From Gammaproteobacteria bacterium (lineage in GTDB: Bacteria; Pseudomonadota; Gammaproteobacteria; Natronospirales; REEB76): a stretch of DNA of 49,105 bases. Below the pieces are notes generated by a model that worked only from the letters and a program-made list of their open reading frames with translations, searched no databases and had not been told where the DNA came from. Both the position numbers and the translations under genes were made by a program. Of this stretch, positions 21,222 through 29,296 are shown in pieces. How positions within the stretch are numbered: the first letter of the stretch is position 1; each line of letters opens with the position of its first letter. The stretch lies in contig DATEHU010000052.1 of the NCBI GenBank assembly GCA_035279405.1, positions 1 through 49,105 of the forward strand. Direction: 5' to 3'.

Positions 21222-21458
21222 ATGACCGCCGTCATCACACCGGGCAAGCGTAGTCGGCTGCCGGTGCTGGTGACGGCGGTTTTATTTTGTCTGCTGCTGG
21301 GCAGCGTGCGTGCGTCCACCGATGCGCAGGCACTGCATGTGCTGAACCGGCTGGCATTCGGCCCCGCACCCGGCGAGGTGCAGCGCGTGGCGGCCATGGG
21401 CGCTGATCAATGCATGCAGCAGCAACCGGACCCTGATCCCATTCTTTGGCACGCTTGA
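21222..21458 (+). pseudogene. Truncated N-terminus of a DUF1800-type protein
   Basis: An open frame of 78 codons starts with a signal-anchor-like segment (LPVLVTAVLFCLLLGSV) and then the typical DUF1800 entry, DAQALHVLNRLAFGPAPGEVQRVAAMGAD. Full DUF1800 proteins are about 450-600 residues. Here the similarity breaks off after about residue 65 and the frame ends 14 residues later. The downstream 280 nt hold no continuation in any frame, so it is a remnant from a deletion. The initiation codon and signal look intact, so a short peptide could still be made. Family recognition is from memory of the conserved HxLNRLxFGPxPGE block. Confidence 0.65.
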
Positions 21459-21660
21459 GATTCAGCCACTGCTTGTTGCACTCGATACATTCAACCGCCG
21501 CATCGCAAGACCAAGCGGGTGGTTTGACCCTTGATCTCTACATCAGTGATGGTGCAGTGCTGACGGCAGCGCGGGATCGAGTGCGGCCTGCCTATTTTTG
21601 CGCGCGGATGCGGCGTACAAACTACAATTGGGGCAGCCTTCCATTGCGTTGGATTCTCGC

Positions 21661-21694
21661 TTGTGAGCCTTGTCTGAAAGCAGGATAATCCTGC
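21661..21694 (+). promoter_or_regulatory. Promoter of the M16 protease gene with a palindrome over the -10
   Basis: TTGTGA (21661-21666), 17 bases, and GATAAT (21684-21689) form a good promoter. A perfect odd palindrome, GCAGGAT-A-ATCCTGC (21680-21694), covers the -10 and would be a natural repressor site. The rest of 21459-21738 holds no gene I can support. Confidence 0.6.
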
Positions 21695-21738
21695 GGCCCG
21701 CCACCCGGCGGTGCCCCCCTGAATCTCGGAGGACTCCC

Positions 21739-24411
21739 ATGTCGCGCCATGTGATACGCAGTCTTTTCCTGTTCCTGTTGCTCTCTCTTGGCCTGTCGCA
21801 CGCAGTTTTCGCCAAGGCTGGCAATGTGGACGTAGCGCGCGCCACGCTCAAGAATGGCCTGCGCGTGGTGATCGTGAGGAATAACCTGGCGCCGGTAGTG
21901 ACCACCGAGATGAACTATCTGGTGGGTTCCAACGAGGCGCCGGCCGGTTTTCCCGGCACCGCGCACGCGGTCGAACACATGATGTTCCGCGGCGGACCCG
22001 GGCTGTCCAAAGACCAACTGGCGGAAATCAGCGCCGCCTTGGGCGGCGATTTCAACGCCGATACCACCCAGACCGTCACCCAGTATTACTTCACGGTGCC
22101 CGCCGACGACGTGGACGTGGCGCTGCACATCGCGGCGGCGCGCATGCGCGGCGTGGACATGAGCCAGGCCGAGTGGGCAAAAGAACGCGGCGCCATCGAG
22201 CAGGAAGTGGCGCGTGACATGTCCAACCCGCAATACATGATGTTCAAGCAGATGCAGGCCGCGCTGTTCAAGGGCACGCCCTATGAGCATGACGCGCTGG
22301 GTACGCGCCCATCCTTCGACAAGACCAGCGCCGCCATGCTCAAGCAGTTCCACAGCACCTGGTATGTGCCCAACAACGCGATTTTCGTGATCGTGGGCGA
22401 CGTGGACCCGGCCAAGGTGATGACGCAGGTCAAGAGCCTGTTCGGCGGCATTCCTGCCCGGAAACTGCCGCAACGCCCGGCGGTGAATCTGGGGCCGGTG
22501 CAGGCGCAAACCCTGCAGCTGCCCACCGACCTGCCGTATGGCCTGGTAGTGTTTTCCTACCGTTTCCCGGGATTGCACGCCAAGGATTACGCCGCCAGCC
22601 AGATTCTCGGTGATGTACTCGCCAGCAAGCGCGGCAGCCTGTACGCGCTGGTGCCGCAAGGCAAGGCCCTGTATGCGGGCTTCATCGGCGGGATCACTTT
22701 CCCGCAAACCGGCATGGGGCTGGGCTTCGGGATATTCCCCAAAGGCGCGGATTCGGCTGCGCTCATGCAGGACATGCAGAACGTGCTCACGGATAGCGTG
22801 AAGAGCGGCGTGTCCGCGGATCTGGTGCAAGCCGCCAAACGCCAGGAAATCGCGCAACTCGAGTTCCAGAAGAATTCCGTGGCTGGACTCGCCAACGCCT
22901 GGTCGCAGGCACTGGCGTTCCAGGGTTTGCAGTCGCCGGATGAAATGCAGGCGGCGTATGAGGCGGTGACGGTGGCGGATGTGAATCGCGTGGCCAAGGA
23001 GTATTTGAACTCGGGTCAATCCATCAGCGCCGTCCTCACGCCGGAAAGCTCTGGCAAGCCGGTAGCTTCCAAGGGTTTCGGTGGCGCGGAATCCTTCAGT
23101 GCCGCACCTGAAAAGGCCGTGACCTTGCCCAAGTGGGCGCAGACCGCGCTCGCGCGTCTCAATCTGCCGAAATCCACCTTGCATCCGACCGAAATCACTC
23201 TGGCAAACGGCGTCAAGCTGATCGTGCAGCCCACGGACGTGAGCGACACCGTGAGCGTGTACGGCCGGATAAAGAACCAGCCGGAGTTGCAGCAACCCCA
23301 CGGCCAGGATGGGGTCGGCGATGTGCTCAACGGCCTGTTCGAATACGGCACCACGACGCTGGACCGCGTGGCTTTCCAGACAGCGCTGGATGACATTGCC
23401 GCGCAGGAAACCGCCGGCACCGAGTTCTCGGTGCAGGCGCCGGCCGTGCATTTCGAGCGTGCCGTGCAACTGCTGGCTGACAACGAACTGCATCCTGCGC
23501 TGCCGGCGCAGGCGTTCCAGATCGTGCAGATGCAGACTGCGCGCCTCACGGCCGGACAACTGGAAAGCCCGGATTACCTGTTCCAGCGTGCCATCACCAA
23601 GGCGCTGGTGCCGGCGGACGATCCGAGCTTGCGTGAAGCCACGCCGCAATCCGTCATGGGGCTGACGCTGGATCAGGTGCAGGCCTATTACGCACAGGCG
23701 TTCCGCCCGGACCTCACCAGTATCGTTGTGGTGGGCAAGGTCACGCCGCAAGAAGCCAAGGCGGTCATCGAAAAGTACTTCGGCGGCTGGAAAGCCAGCG
23801 GACCGAAACCGGATACCACGCTGGCGGCGATTCCGGCCAACAAGACCTCGAGCGCGGTGGTGCCGGACAGGACCAGCGTGCAGGACACTGTGACTCTGTC
23901 GCAGACGCTCGGCGTGAACCTGTTCAGCCCCGACCGCTACGCACTGGCACTCGGCAATCAGGTACTGGGGCAGGGTTTTTACGCCTCGCGCCTGTACCGC
24001 GACCTGCGCGAGAAAACCGGTCTGGTGTACAACGTGAGTTCAGTGTTCCATCTCACCCAGACTCGCGGCGTGTTCCAGGTGACCTACGGCTGCGATCCGG
24101 ACAAGGTGAATCAGGCGCGCGACCTGGTGATCCGCGACTTGATGCAGATGCAAAGCGCGCCGGTCACGGAGGTGGAGTTGCGCCGCGCCAAGGCACTCGC
24201 CCTGCGCAGCATCCCGCTGCGGCAATCCAGCGTGGACAGCATCGGTGAAAGCCTGTTGGGCTACTCGCTGGACGGTCTGCCACTGGATGAGCCGATGATT
24301 GCGGCCCGGCACTACCTGCAGCTTACAGCGGAGCAGGTGCAGGCGGCATATAGACACTGGCTGCGACCGGATGGGCTGGCGGAAGTCGTGAAGGGGCCGA
24401 CGCCGAAGTAA
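21739..24411 (+). CDS. Periplasmic M16-family zinc metallopeptidase (two-domain)
   Basis: An 890-residue pitrilysin/insulinase-type protease. A signal peptide (about 1-24, ending AVFAKAG) directs export. The inverted zinc motif H76-A-V-E79-H80 and the distal Glu in ERGAIEQEV lie in the first M16 unit (about 30-250). A second, inactive-type M16 unit occupies roughly 480-890, with the HKxYR-like block replaced by YRDLREKTGLVY. Members of this family degrade peptides in the periplasm. A strong Shine-Dalgarno GGAGGA (21728-21733) precedes the ATG at 21739; an in-frame start 23 codons upstream lies inside the promoter region. It is a single gene with its own promoter and terminator. Confidence 0.92.
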   Translation: MSRHVIRSLFLFLLLSLGLSHAVFAKAGNVDVARATLKNGLRVVIVRNNLAPVVTTEMNYLVGSNEAPAGFPGTAHAVEHMMFRGGPGLSKDQLAEISAALGGDFNADTTQTVTQYYFTVPADDVDVALHIAAARMRGVDMSQAEWAKERGAIEQEVARDMSNPQYMMFKQMQAALFKGTPYEHDALGTRPSFDKTSAAMLKQFHSTWYVPNNAIFVIVGDVDPAKVMTQVKSLFGGIPARKLPQRPAVNLGPVQAQTLQLPTDLPYGLVVFSYRFPGLHAKDYAASQILGDVLASKRGSLYALVPQGKALYAGFIGGITFPQTGMGLGFGIFPKGADSAALMQDMQNVLTDSVKSGVSADLVQAAKRQEIAQLEFQKNSVAGLANAWSQALAFQGLQSPDEMQAAYEAVTVADVNRVAKEYLNSGQSISAVLTPESSGKPVASKGFGGAESFSAAPEKAVTLPKWAQTALARLNLPKSTLHPTEITLANGVKLIVQPTDVSDTVSVYGRIKNQPELQQPHGQDGVGDVLNGLFEYGTTTLDRVAFQTALDDIAAQETAGTEFSVQAPAVHFERAVQLLADNELHPALPAQAFQIVQMQTARLTAGQLESPDYLFQRAITKALVPADDPSLREATPQSVMGLTLDQVQAYYAQAFRPDLTSIVVVGKVTPQEAKAVIEKYFGGWKASGPKPDTTLAAIPANKTSSAVVPDRTSVQDTVTLSQTLGVNLFSPDRYALALGNQVLGQGFYASRLYRDLREKTGLVYNVSSVFHLTQTRGVFQVTYGCDPDKVNQARDLVIRDLMQMQSAPVTEVELRRAKALALRSIPLRQSSVDSIGESLLGYSLDGLPLDEPMIAARHYLQLTAEQVQAAYRHWLRPDGLAEVVKGPTPK

Positions 24412-24445
24412 GAAGTGAGGGGTGGGGTGAGGCGTGAGGAGTAAG
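24412..24445 (+). repeat. Degenerate GTGAGGC-type short tandem repeat, left copy
   Basis: The stretch after the M16 protease stop consists of variants of GTGAGGNG: GTGAGGGGTGGGGTGAGGCG, then TGAGGAGTAAGGG. The same motif recurs in a cleaner form at 27630-27666, just after mgtA, so mgtA and its leader lie between two related arrays. It is not a CRISPR. Confidence 0.6.
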
Positions 24446-24460
24446 GGAGAACAAAGATGC

Positions 24461-24493
24461 AAAACGCCGGCTGTGAGCCGGCGTTTTCTTTTT
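24461..24493 (+). terminator. Intrinsic terminator after the M16 protease gene
   Basis: AAAACGCCGGCT (24461-24472) pairs perfectly with AGCCGGCGTTTT (24476-24487) around GTG and is followed by CTTTTT. The A and T runs on both sides make it usable from either strand. Confidence 0.95.
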
Positions 24494-24549
24494 GATGTCG
24501 GCTTGGAACTTTTAGAGGAAGTTTTTCCAAAAACTGTGCAAAAATCCGT

Positions 24550-24578
24550 TGACACCCTGAAGACCGGGGTCTAGCATC
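24550..24578 (+). promoter_or_regulatory. Promoter of mgtA
   Basis: A perfect -35 TTGACA (24550-24555) and TAGCAT (24573-24578) are spaced by 17 bases. Transcription from here (about 24585) gives an unusually long leader of about 320 nt before mgtA. Confidence 0.75.
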
Positions 24579-24584
24579 CGCGCC

Positions 24585-24905
24585 GGTTTGGTCATTGGAG
24601 GCGCCCGAATGGGCAGTTGCGGTAGTCACTGTAAACACATGACCGTCTGACGGTCGCGCTTCCCCGCCGCATTTCGCATTTCCGCGTGGGCGCGTGCCGT
24701 CAGGCACACGGAGTATCCATGCGGACCACGCCAGTATCCGGAATTACAGCAGCCGACAGGTTATGCCAGCGTACACCTGCGCATGGCGTTGGCTTGCCTG
24801 TCAGTCGCTGCACGGTTTATGGGCGCGGCCGCCCGGTGGCCGAAGACAATTCCCGCGTGGAACGTCGGTCTTTGGGGCGGACACGCCCGGATGTGCAGTA
24901 AGGTC
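24585..24905 (+). promoter_or_regulatory. Long mgtA 5' leader
   Basis: About 320 nt separate the predicted start of transcription from the mgtA ATG. The leader has several short hairpins: GCCC/GGGC near 24605-24615, GACCGTC/GACGGTC near 24643-24656, and GTGCC/GGCAC at 24694-24707, just before a Shine-Dalgarno GGAG at 24710-24713. Mg2+ transporter leaders in other bacteria often sense Mg2+ or translation. I could not match this one to the M-box or the Salmonella mgtA leader by eye, so regulation here is inference. Confidence 0.5.
24719..24901 (+). CDS. Possible 60-residue leader peptide upstream of mgtA
   Basis: An ATG at 24719, six bases after a good GGAG, opens a 60-codon frame rich in Arg and Pro. 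Its TAA (24899-24901) ends just 4 nt before the mgtA ATG, so mgtA translation could be coupled to it. The mgtA start itself has only a weak site overlapping this stop. Third-position GC looks lower than in neighbouring genes, which weakens the case for a conserved protein. In Salmonella a 17-residue leader peptide, MgtL, precedes mgtA, but this peptide has no resemblance to it. Confidence 0.35.
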   Translation: MRTTPVSGITAADRLCQRTPAHGVGLPVSRCTVYGRGRPVAEDNSRVERRSLGRTRPDVQ

Positions 24906-27629
24906 ATGGAACGCAAAGTGGGCAATACCCTGTTGAATGCCTTCAGCCCGGGGCGCGGTGCCCGCGCCGGCCGGGAGAACCTGTCCGTGCAGGTGCATGC
25001 GCGCCTGGTTGAGGTCTGCAGCCGGGGTGCGCAGGAGGCGCTCGACAAATTCCGCACCAGCATTCAGGGCCTGACCGTCCCCGAGGCCGCCGAACGTCTC
25101 GAACAATATGGCCAGAATACGGTGGCGCGGGAAAAGAAGAAGCACGGGCTGACGCAACTGTTCATCCGTTTGCGCAATCCCCTGAATGTGTTGCTGATCA
25201 TCCTGTCGGTAATGTCGCTGGTAACGGGTGATACCACCGGCGCCGGCATCATCGCCCTGATGGTGGTGGTGGCCGTGGCGCTCGCCTGGATTCAGGAAGC
25301 GCGCTCCAGCCGTGCAGCGGAGAAGCTGCATGCCATGGTCAAGACCACGGCCACGGTGCTGCGCCAGGAACTTGTGGAGGACGCAATTCCCGTTCCAGAC
25401 GATGCACGCGGAGACGCGGCCGGTCCACCCGAATTGCTGTTCAGGCCGGCGCGCAAGCAGGTGCCATTGGATGAACTGGTGCCGGGCGATCTGGTGCAGC
25501 TTTCCGCCGGTGACATGGTTCCCGCGGACGTGCGCTTGCTGTCGGCCAAGGATTTATTCGTCAACCAATCGGCGCTCACCGGCGAGTCCCTGCCCGTGGA
25601 AAAGTTCGCCGCCGCCGTCGAGAACGCCGGCAGCAACGCACTGGAGTTGAACAACCTGTGTTTCATGGGCACCAACGTGGTCAGCGGTACTGCGATCGCA
25701 CTGGTGGTGACCACCGGCACCCAGACGTATTTCGGTGCGCTTGCCGATACGCTGGTGCGGGAGCGCATACAGACCAGCTTCGACCGCGGCGTGCAGCGTT
25801 TCACCTGGCTCATGATCCGTTTCATGCTGGTCATGGTGCCATTGGTGTTCGTGATCAATGGACTGTTCAAGCATGACTGGGTGGAGTCGCTGATGTTCGC
25901 GCTCTCGGTGGCCGTGGGCCTGACGCCGGAGATGTTGCCGGTGATCGTCACCATGAATCTCGCCAAGGGCGCGCTCGCCATGTCGCGCAAGAAGGTGATC
26001 GTCAAGCGCCTGCATTCCATCCAGAACTTCGGCGCCATAGACATTCTGTGCACCGACAAGACCGGAACGCTCACCCAGGACAAGGTGTTCCTGGAAAAGC
26101 ACGTGGACCTGAACGGCAACGACAACGAACAGGTGCTGGAGCTGGCGTTCCTCAACAGCTATTACCAGTCCGGTCTGCGCAACCTGCTGGATGTGGCGGT
26201 GCTGGAGAAGGTCGAGATGTACGCCGACCTGCATCCCGAGCGCAACTACCGCAAGGTGGACGAAATTCCCTTCGATTTCCAGCGCCGTCGCATGTCGGTG
26301 GTGGTGGAAGAGCAGCACCAGCGGCATCTGTTGATCTGCAAGGGGGCGGTGGAGGAGATCTTCAACATCTGTTCGCATGCCGAGGTGGAAGGTCATCGCA
26401 AGCCGCTGGTGCCGGAAGATCTGACGCACCTTCAAGAGGTGACCCGGGCGCTCAATCAGGATGGCTTCCGGGTGATCGCGGTGGCTTTCAAGGAAATCAT
26501 CGAGCCCAGGCGCACCTATGCGGTCGCCGACGAACAGGACATGGTGCTCATCGGCTACATCGCGTTCCTCGATCCGCCCAAGGAATCCGCCGCTGAGGCC
26601 ATCGCCAAGCTGCGCGCACACGGCATCAAGGTGAAGGTGTTGACCGGCGACAACGACGCCGTCACCCGCAAGATCTGCTCGCAGGTGGGCCTGGAGGTGG
26701 AACACATCGTGTTGGGTGGCGACATCGAAAAAATGAGCGATGAGGCGCTCGCCGACGTGGCCGAAGGCGCAGCGGTATTCGCCAAGCTTTCGCCCGAACA
26801 GAAAGCCCGCGTGATCCGCGCGCTGCACAGCCGCCAGCACGTGGTCGGCTTCCTGGGTGACGGCATCAATGATGGTCCGGCGCTCAAGACCGCGGATGTC
26901 GGCATTTCAGTGGATACCGCGGTGGATATCGCCAAGGAATCCGCCGACATCATCCTGCTGGAAAAGAGTCTGATGGTGCTGGAGGAGGGCGTCCTCGAGG
27001 GCCGCAAGGTGTTTGGCAACATCATCAAGTACATCAAGATGGGTGCTAGCTCGAATTTCGGCAACATGTTCAGCGTGCTGGGTGCGAGCATCTTTCTGCC
27101 GTTCCTGCCGATGGCGCCGATCCAGATCCTGGTGAATAATCTGTTATACGATTTTTCCCAGACGGCGATTCCCACCGACAATGTGGATCCGGAGTACCTG
27201 GGCCAGCCGCGCAAGTGGGACCTGAAGAACATCGGCTGGTACATGGTGGTCATCGGTCCGCTCAGTTCGGTGTTCGACTACATCACCTTCGGCATTTTGA
27301 TTTTATTCTTCGGCGGCTGGCACAACGCACCGCTTTTTCAGACCGGCTGGTTCATCGAGTCGTTGCTCACCCAGACACTCATCGTGCACGTGATCCGCAC
27401 CGCCAAGGTACCGTTCATTCAGAGCTGGCCGAGCTGGTCGCTGCTCGGCACCACGACGCTGATTTGCCTGATCGGCATCTGGCTGCCGTTCAGTTTCTTT
27501 GCCCACGGGTTCCAGATGGTGCCGGTGCCGGTGTCGTTCCTGCTGCTCATGCCGCTCATCATGATGGGTTACATCGCGCTTACCCAGTGGGCCAAGGGAC
27601 GACTGGTGCGGCGCTTTGGCTTGAATTAA
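24906..27629 (+). CDS. mgtA: Mg2+-importing P-type ATPase MgtA/MgtB
   Basis: Imports Mg2+ across the inner membrane using ATP when external Mg2+ is low. The 907-residue protein is a P3B ATPase with the actuator motif LTGES, the phosphorylation site D384-K-T-G-T-L-T, the nucleotide-domain KGA(VEEI) block, LTGDN and the hinge GDGINDGPALK. Four C-terminal membrane helices follow. E. coli MgtA is 898 residues. The ATG at 24906 gives the usual N-terminal length; earlier in-frame starts reach into the leader. It has its own promoter and leader. Confidence 0.95.
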   Translation: MERKVGNTLLNAFSPGRGARAGRENLSVQVHARLVEVCSRGAQEALDKFRTSIQGLTVPEAAERLEQYGQNTVAREKKKHGLTQLFIRLRNPLNVLLIILSVMSLVTGDTTGAGIIALMVVVAVALAWIQEARSSRAAEKLHAMVKTTATVLRQELVEDAIPVPDDARGDAAGPPELLFRPARKQVPLDELVPGDLVQLSAGDMVPADVRLLSAKDLFVNQSALTGESLPVEKFAAAVENAGSNALELNNLCFMGTNVVSGTAIALVVTTGTQTYFGALADTLVRERIQTSFDRGVQRFTWLMIRFMLVMVPLVFVINGLFKHDWVESLMFALSVAVGLTPEMLPVIVTMNLAKGALAMSRKKVIVKRLHSIQNFGAIDILCTDKTGTLTQDKVFLEKHVDLNGNDNEQVLELAFLNSYYQSGLRNLLDVAVLEKVEMYADLHPERNYRKVDEIPFDFQRRRMSVVVEEQHQRHLLICKGAVEEIFNICSHAEVEGHRKPLVPEDLTHLQEVTRALNQDGFRVIAVAFKEIIEPRRTYAVADEQDMVLIGYIAFLDPPKESAAEAIAKLRAHGIKVKVLTGDNDAVTRKICSQVGLEVEHIVLGGDIEKMSDEALADVAEGAAVFAKLSPEQKARVIRALHSRQHVVGFLGDGINDGPALKTADVGISVDTAVDIAKESADIILLEKSLMVLEEGVLEGRKVFGNIIKYIKMGASSNFGNMFSVLGASIFLPFLPMAPIQILVNNLLYDFSQTAIPTDNVDPEYLGQPRKWDLKNIGWYMVVIGPLSSVFDYITFGILILFFGGWHNAPLFQTGWFIESLLTQTLIVHVIRTAKVPFIQSWPSWSLLGTTTLICLIGIWLPFSFFAHGFQMVPVPVSFLLLMPLIMMGYIALTQWAKGRLVRRFGLN

Positions 27630-27666
27630 GAGGTGAGGCGTGAGGCGTGAGGCGTGAGGCGTGAGG
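27630..27666 (+). repeat. GTGAGGC tandem repeat, right copy
   Basis: Directly after the mgtA stop the heptamer GTGAGGC recurs four times almost perfectly and decays into GAGGAAGG. It is the cleaner partner of the array at 24412-24445. The remaining 80 nt to the porin start show no strong promoter; GCTATG near 27721 is at best a weak -10. Confidence 0.8.
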
Positions 27667-27748
27667 AAGGTAGGATGCGCTGGCGTACCGGATCTTGCAC
27701 CGTCAGGCACATTGTTTTTGCTATGCGGGACAGCGGCCGGAAGTGCGC

Positions 27749-29086
27749 ATGAATGTCCTCAAAACGACGCTTTGGATTGCTCCGCTGCTGTGCGGCGTGC
27801 TGAGCAATACGACCATGGCGAATAACGAGGTTGCATCGCTCTGGATTCCGCAACTGTTGGGCGCCCAGTACACCGGCGTCCGCCAGCATCTGTATCCCTT
27901 CGGCGCCGCCTACTCGGGGCCACTGAGCCTCACGCCCAACGGCGACACTCAGACCAGTCAGACTTTCGGCGTCTACTTCGGCATGCAGATGCCCGCGCAC
28001 CTGCAAGCCTACTTGGACATGGAAATGTTCAAGGGCGCGGGTATCGGTAACGGCACGGGGCTTGCCGGCATCACCAACGGCGACGTGGTGCGCGCCGGCG
28101 GCGGCCTGCCCAAGACTCCTTACGTGGCGCGTGCCTATCTGCAGTACACGCTGCCACTCAGTGACGAAGCGGCGCACGTGAACCGGGCGATGGATCAGTT
28201 GCCGGGCGCAGTCCCTGACGGCAGCTTCATGGTTAAACTCGGCAAGCTATCGGTGGCGGACGACTTCGATCAAAACCGTTACGCCAACACTACCCGTACC
28301 CAGTTCGAGAATTGGGCGCTCATCAACGACGCCGCCTGGGATTACGCCGCCGACACCCGCGGCTACACCGACGGTCTGGTGCTGGCTTGGGAAGAGCCCG
28401 TGTGGGCGCTGAAGTTCGGCGTGTACCGCATGCCGGAACGCGCCAATCAGGAGGCGCTGGAATGGCCCATCACGCGGGCGCACGGCGAAAACCTGGAACT
28501 GGATCTGCTGCCCGATGCTTCCGGTACGGTAGTCCGGCTGCTCGCGTACAGCAATGTGGCACGCATGGGCATCTACAGCGACGCCATCGCCATTGCCGAG
28601 ATCAATCAGGCCCAGCCGGATATCGTGGCCGATGACGCGGAAGGTCGGGTGAAGCACGGTTTCGCCCTGAATCTGGAACAGCCGCTGGCGGACCACGGCG
28701 ACACCGGCTTGTTCCTGCGTCTCGGCTGGAACGACGGCCGCACGGAATCCTTCGTCTATACGGAAGCCGACCGCGCCGCCAGTGCGGGCGTGCAGGTGTC
28801 TGGCGTGCATTGGGGCCGCGCAGCGGACCGTCTGGGTTTCGCCGTGGCGTACAACGCCTTATCCTCGGAGCACAAGCAGTATCTCGCAGCCGGCGGCTGC
28901 GGCTTCGTGCTCTGCGACGGCGCCCTCAATTACGGCTATGAGAAGATCGTGGAGTTCTACTACCGTATCCAGGCGGGCAGGTATGTCCAGATCAGCCCGG
29001 ACATCCAGTTCATCAGCAACCTAGGGTATAACCGCGACCGCGGGCCGGCGCGCGTCATCGGCCTGCGCCTGCACGCCAGTTACTAG
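27749..29086 (+). CDS. Outer-membrane porin, OprB-like (carbohydrate-selective family)
   Basis: A 445-residue outer-membrane barrel. A signal peptide (about 1-24) is followed by blocks typical of OprB-type porins: GAQYTGVRQHLYPFGAAYSGPLSL, KLGKLSVADDFDQNRYANTTRTQFENWAL and LFLRLGWNDGRTESF. The end (GLRLHASY) is a barrel strand closing in an aromatic residue. OprB members admit sugars in Pseudomonas, but the substrate cannot be read from sequence. The ATG at 27749 was preferred over one 18 codons upstream because it begins directly at the signal peptide. No sugar-use genes lie nearby. Confidence 0.82.
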   Translation: MNVLKTTLWIAPLLCGVLSNTTMANNEVASLWIPQLLGAQYTGVRQHLYPFGAAYSGPLSLTPNGDTQTSQTFGVYFGMQMPAHLQAYLDMEMFKGAGIGNGTGLAGITNGDVVRAGGGLPKTPYVARAYLQYTLPLSDEAAHVNRAMDQLPGAVPDGSFMVKLGKLSVADDFDQNRYANTTRTQFENWALINDAAWDYAADTRGYTDGLVLAWEEPVWALKFGVYRMPERANQEALEWPITRAHGENLELDLLPDASGTVVRLLAYSNVARMGIYSDAIAIAEINQAQPDIVADDAEGRVKHGFALNLEQPLADHGDTGLFLRLGWNDGRTESFVYTEADRAASAGVQVSGVHWGRAADRLGFAVAYNALSSEHKQYLAAGGCGFVLCDGALNYGYEKIVEFYYRIQAGRYVQISPDIQFISNLGYNRDRGPARVIGLRLHASY

Positions 29087-29103
29087 GCATCATGTTTGTC
29101 TCG

Positions 29104-29174
29104 TCGTCATTCCGGCGAAGGCCGGAATCCAGATTATTAAAATGCCTGGACCCCTGGTTTCACAGGGGTGACGA
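29104..29174. repeat. 71-bp mini inverted-repeat element
   Basis: The element starts TCGTCA (29104-29109) and ends with its inverse TGACGA (29169-29174). Inside are two perfect hairpins: ATTCCGGC/GCCGGAAT (29109-29128) and CCCCTG/CAGGGG around GTTTCA. The layout matches a family of intergenic elements (CGTCATTCCxGCGAAxGCxGGAAT...) scattered in many proteobacterial genomes. It has no coding capacity. Confidence 0.8.
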
Positions 29175-29210
29175 ATAATTATGGCTTCCGCAAATACGGT
29201 TTGGCTGGGC

Positions 29211-29240
29211 TTGACAGCCATGTTAGGCTGCCAACATAAC
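29211..29240 (+). promoter_or_regulatory. Probable promoter of the CxxC protein / TonB receptor pair
   Basis: A perfect -35 TTGACA (29211-29216) is followed at 18 bases by CATAAC (29235-29240). An interrupted inverted repeat, ATGTT...AACAT, lies between and over these elements (29220-29237) and could be an operator; which regulator would bind it is unknown. Confidence 0.5.
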
Positions 29241-29296
29241 TTACGAAGCCTAGCAGTCGGATCATTCATCACGAACGCACAGATTTGTTCTGACGC

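Noticed and set aside
21446-21688. An 80-codon frame after the DUF1800 remnant
   Set aside because: It runs through the protease promoter, lacks a ribosome site and shows no family features.
21622-23751. A 709-codon open frame on the minus strand opposite the M16 protease gene
   Set aside because: It is a by-product of high GC on the strand opposite a well-supported gene; its translation is Arg/His/Gln-rich with no domain, signal or ribosome site.
24585-24905. M-box or Mn2+ (yybP-ykoY) riboswitch in the mgtA leader
   Set aside because: I could not find the conserved cores of either class by eye, so I left it as an unassigned leader.
27630-27666. Tandem repeat considered as a CRISPR array
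   Set aside because: Seven-base units without spacers and no cas genes anywhere in the window.
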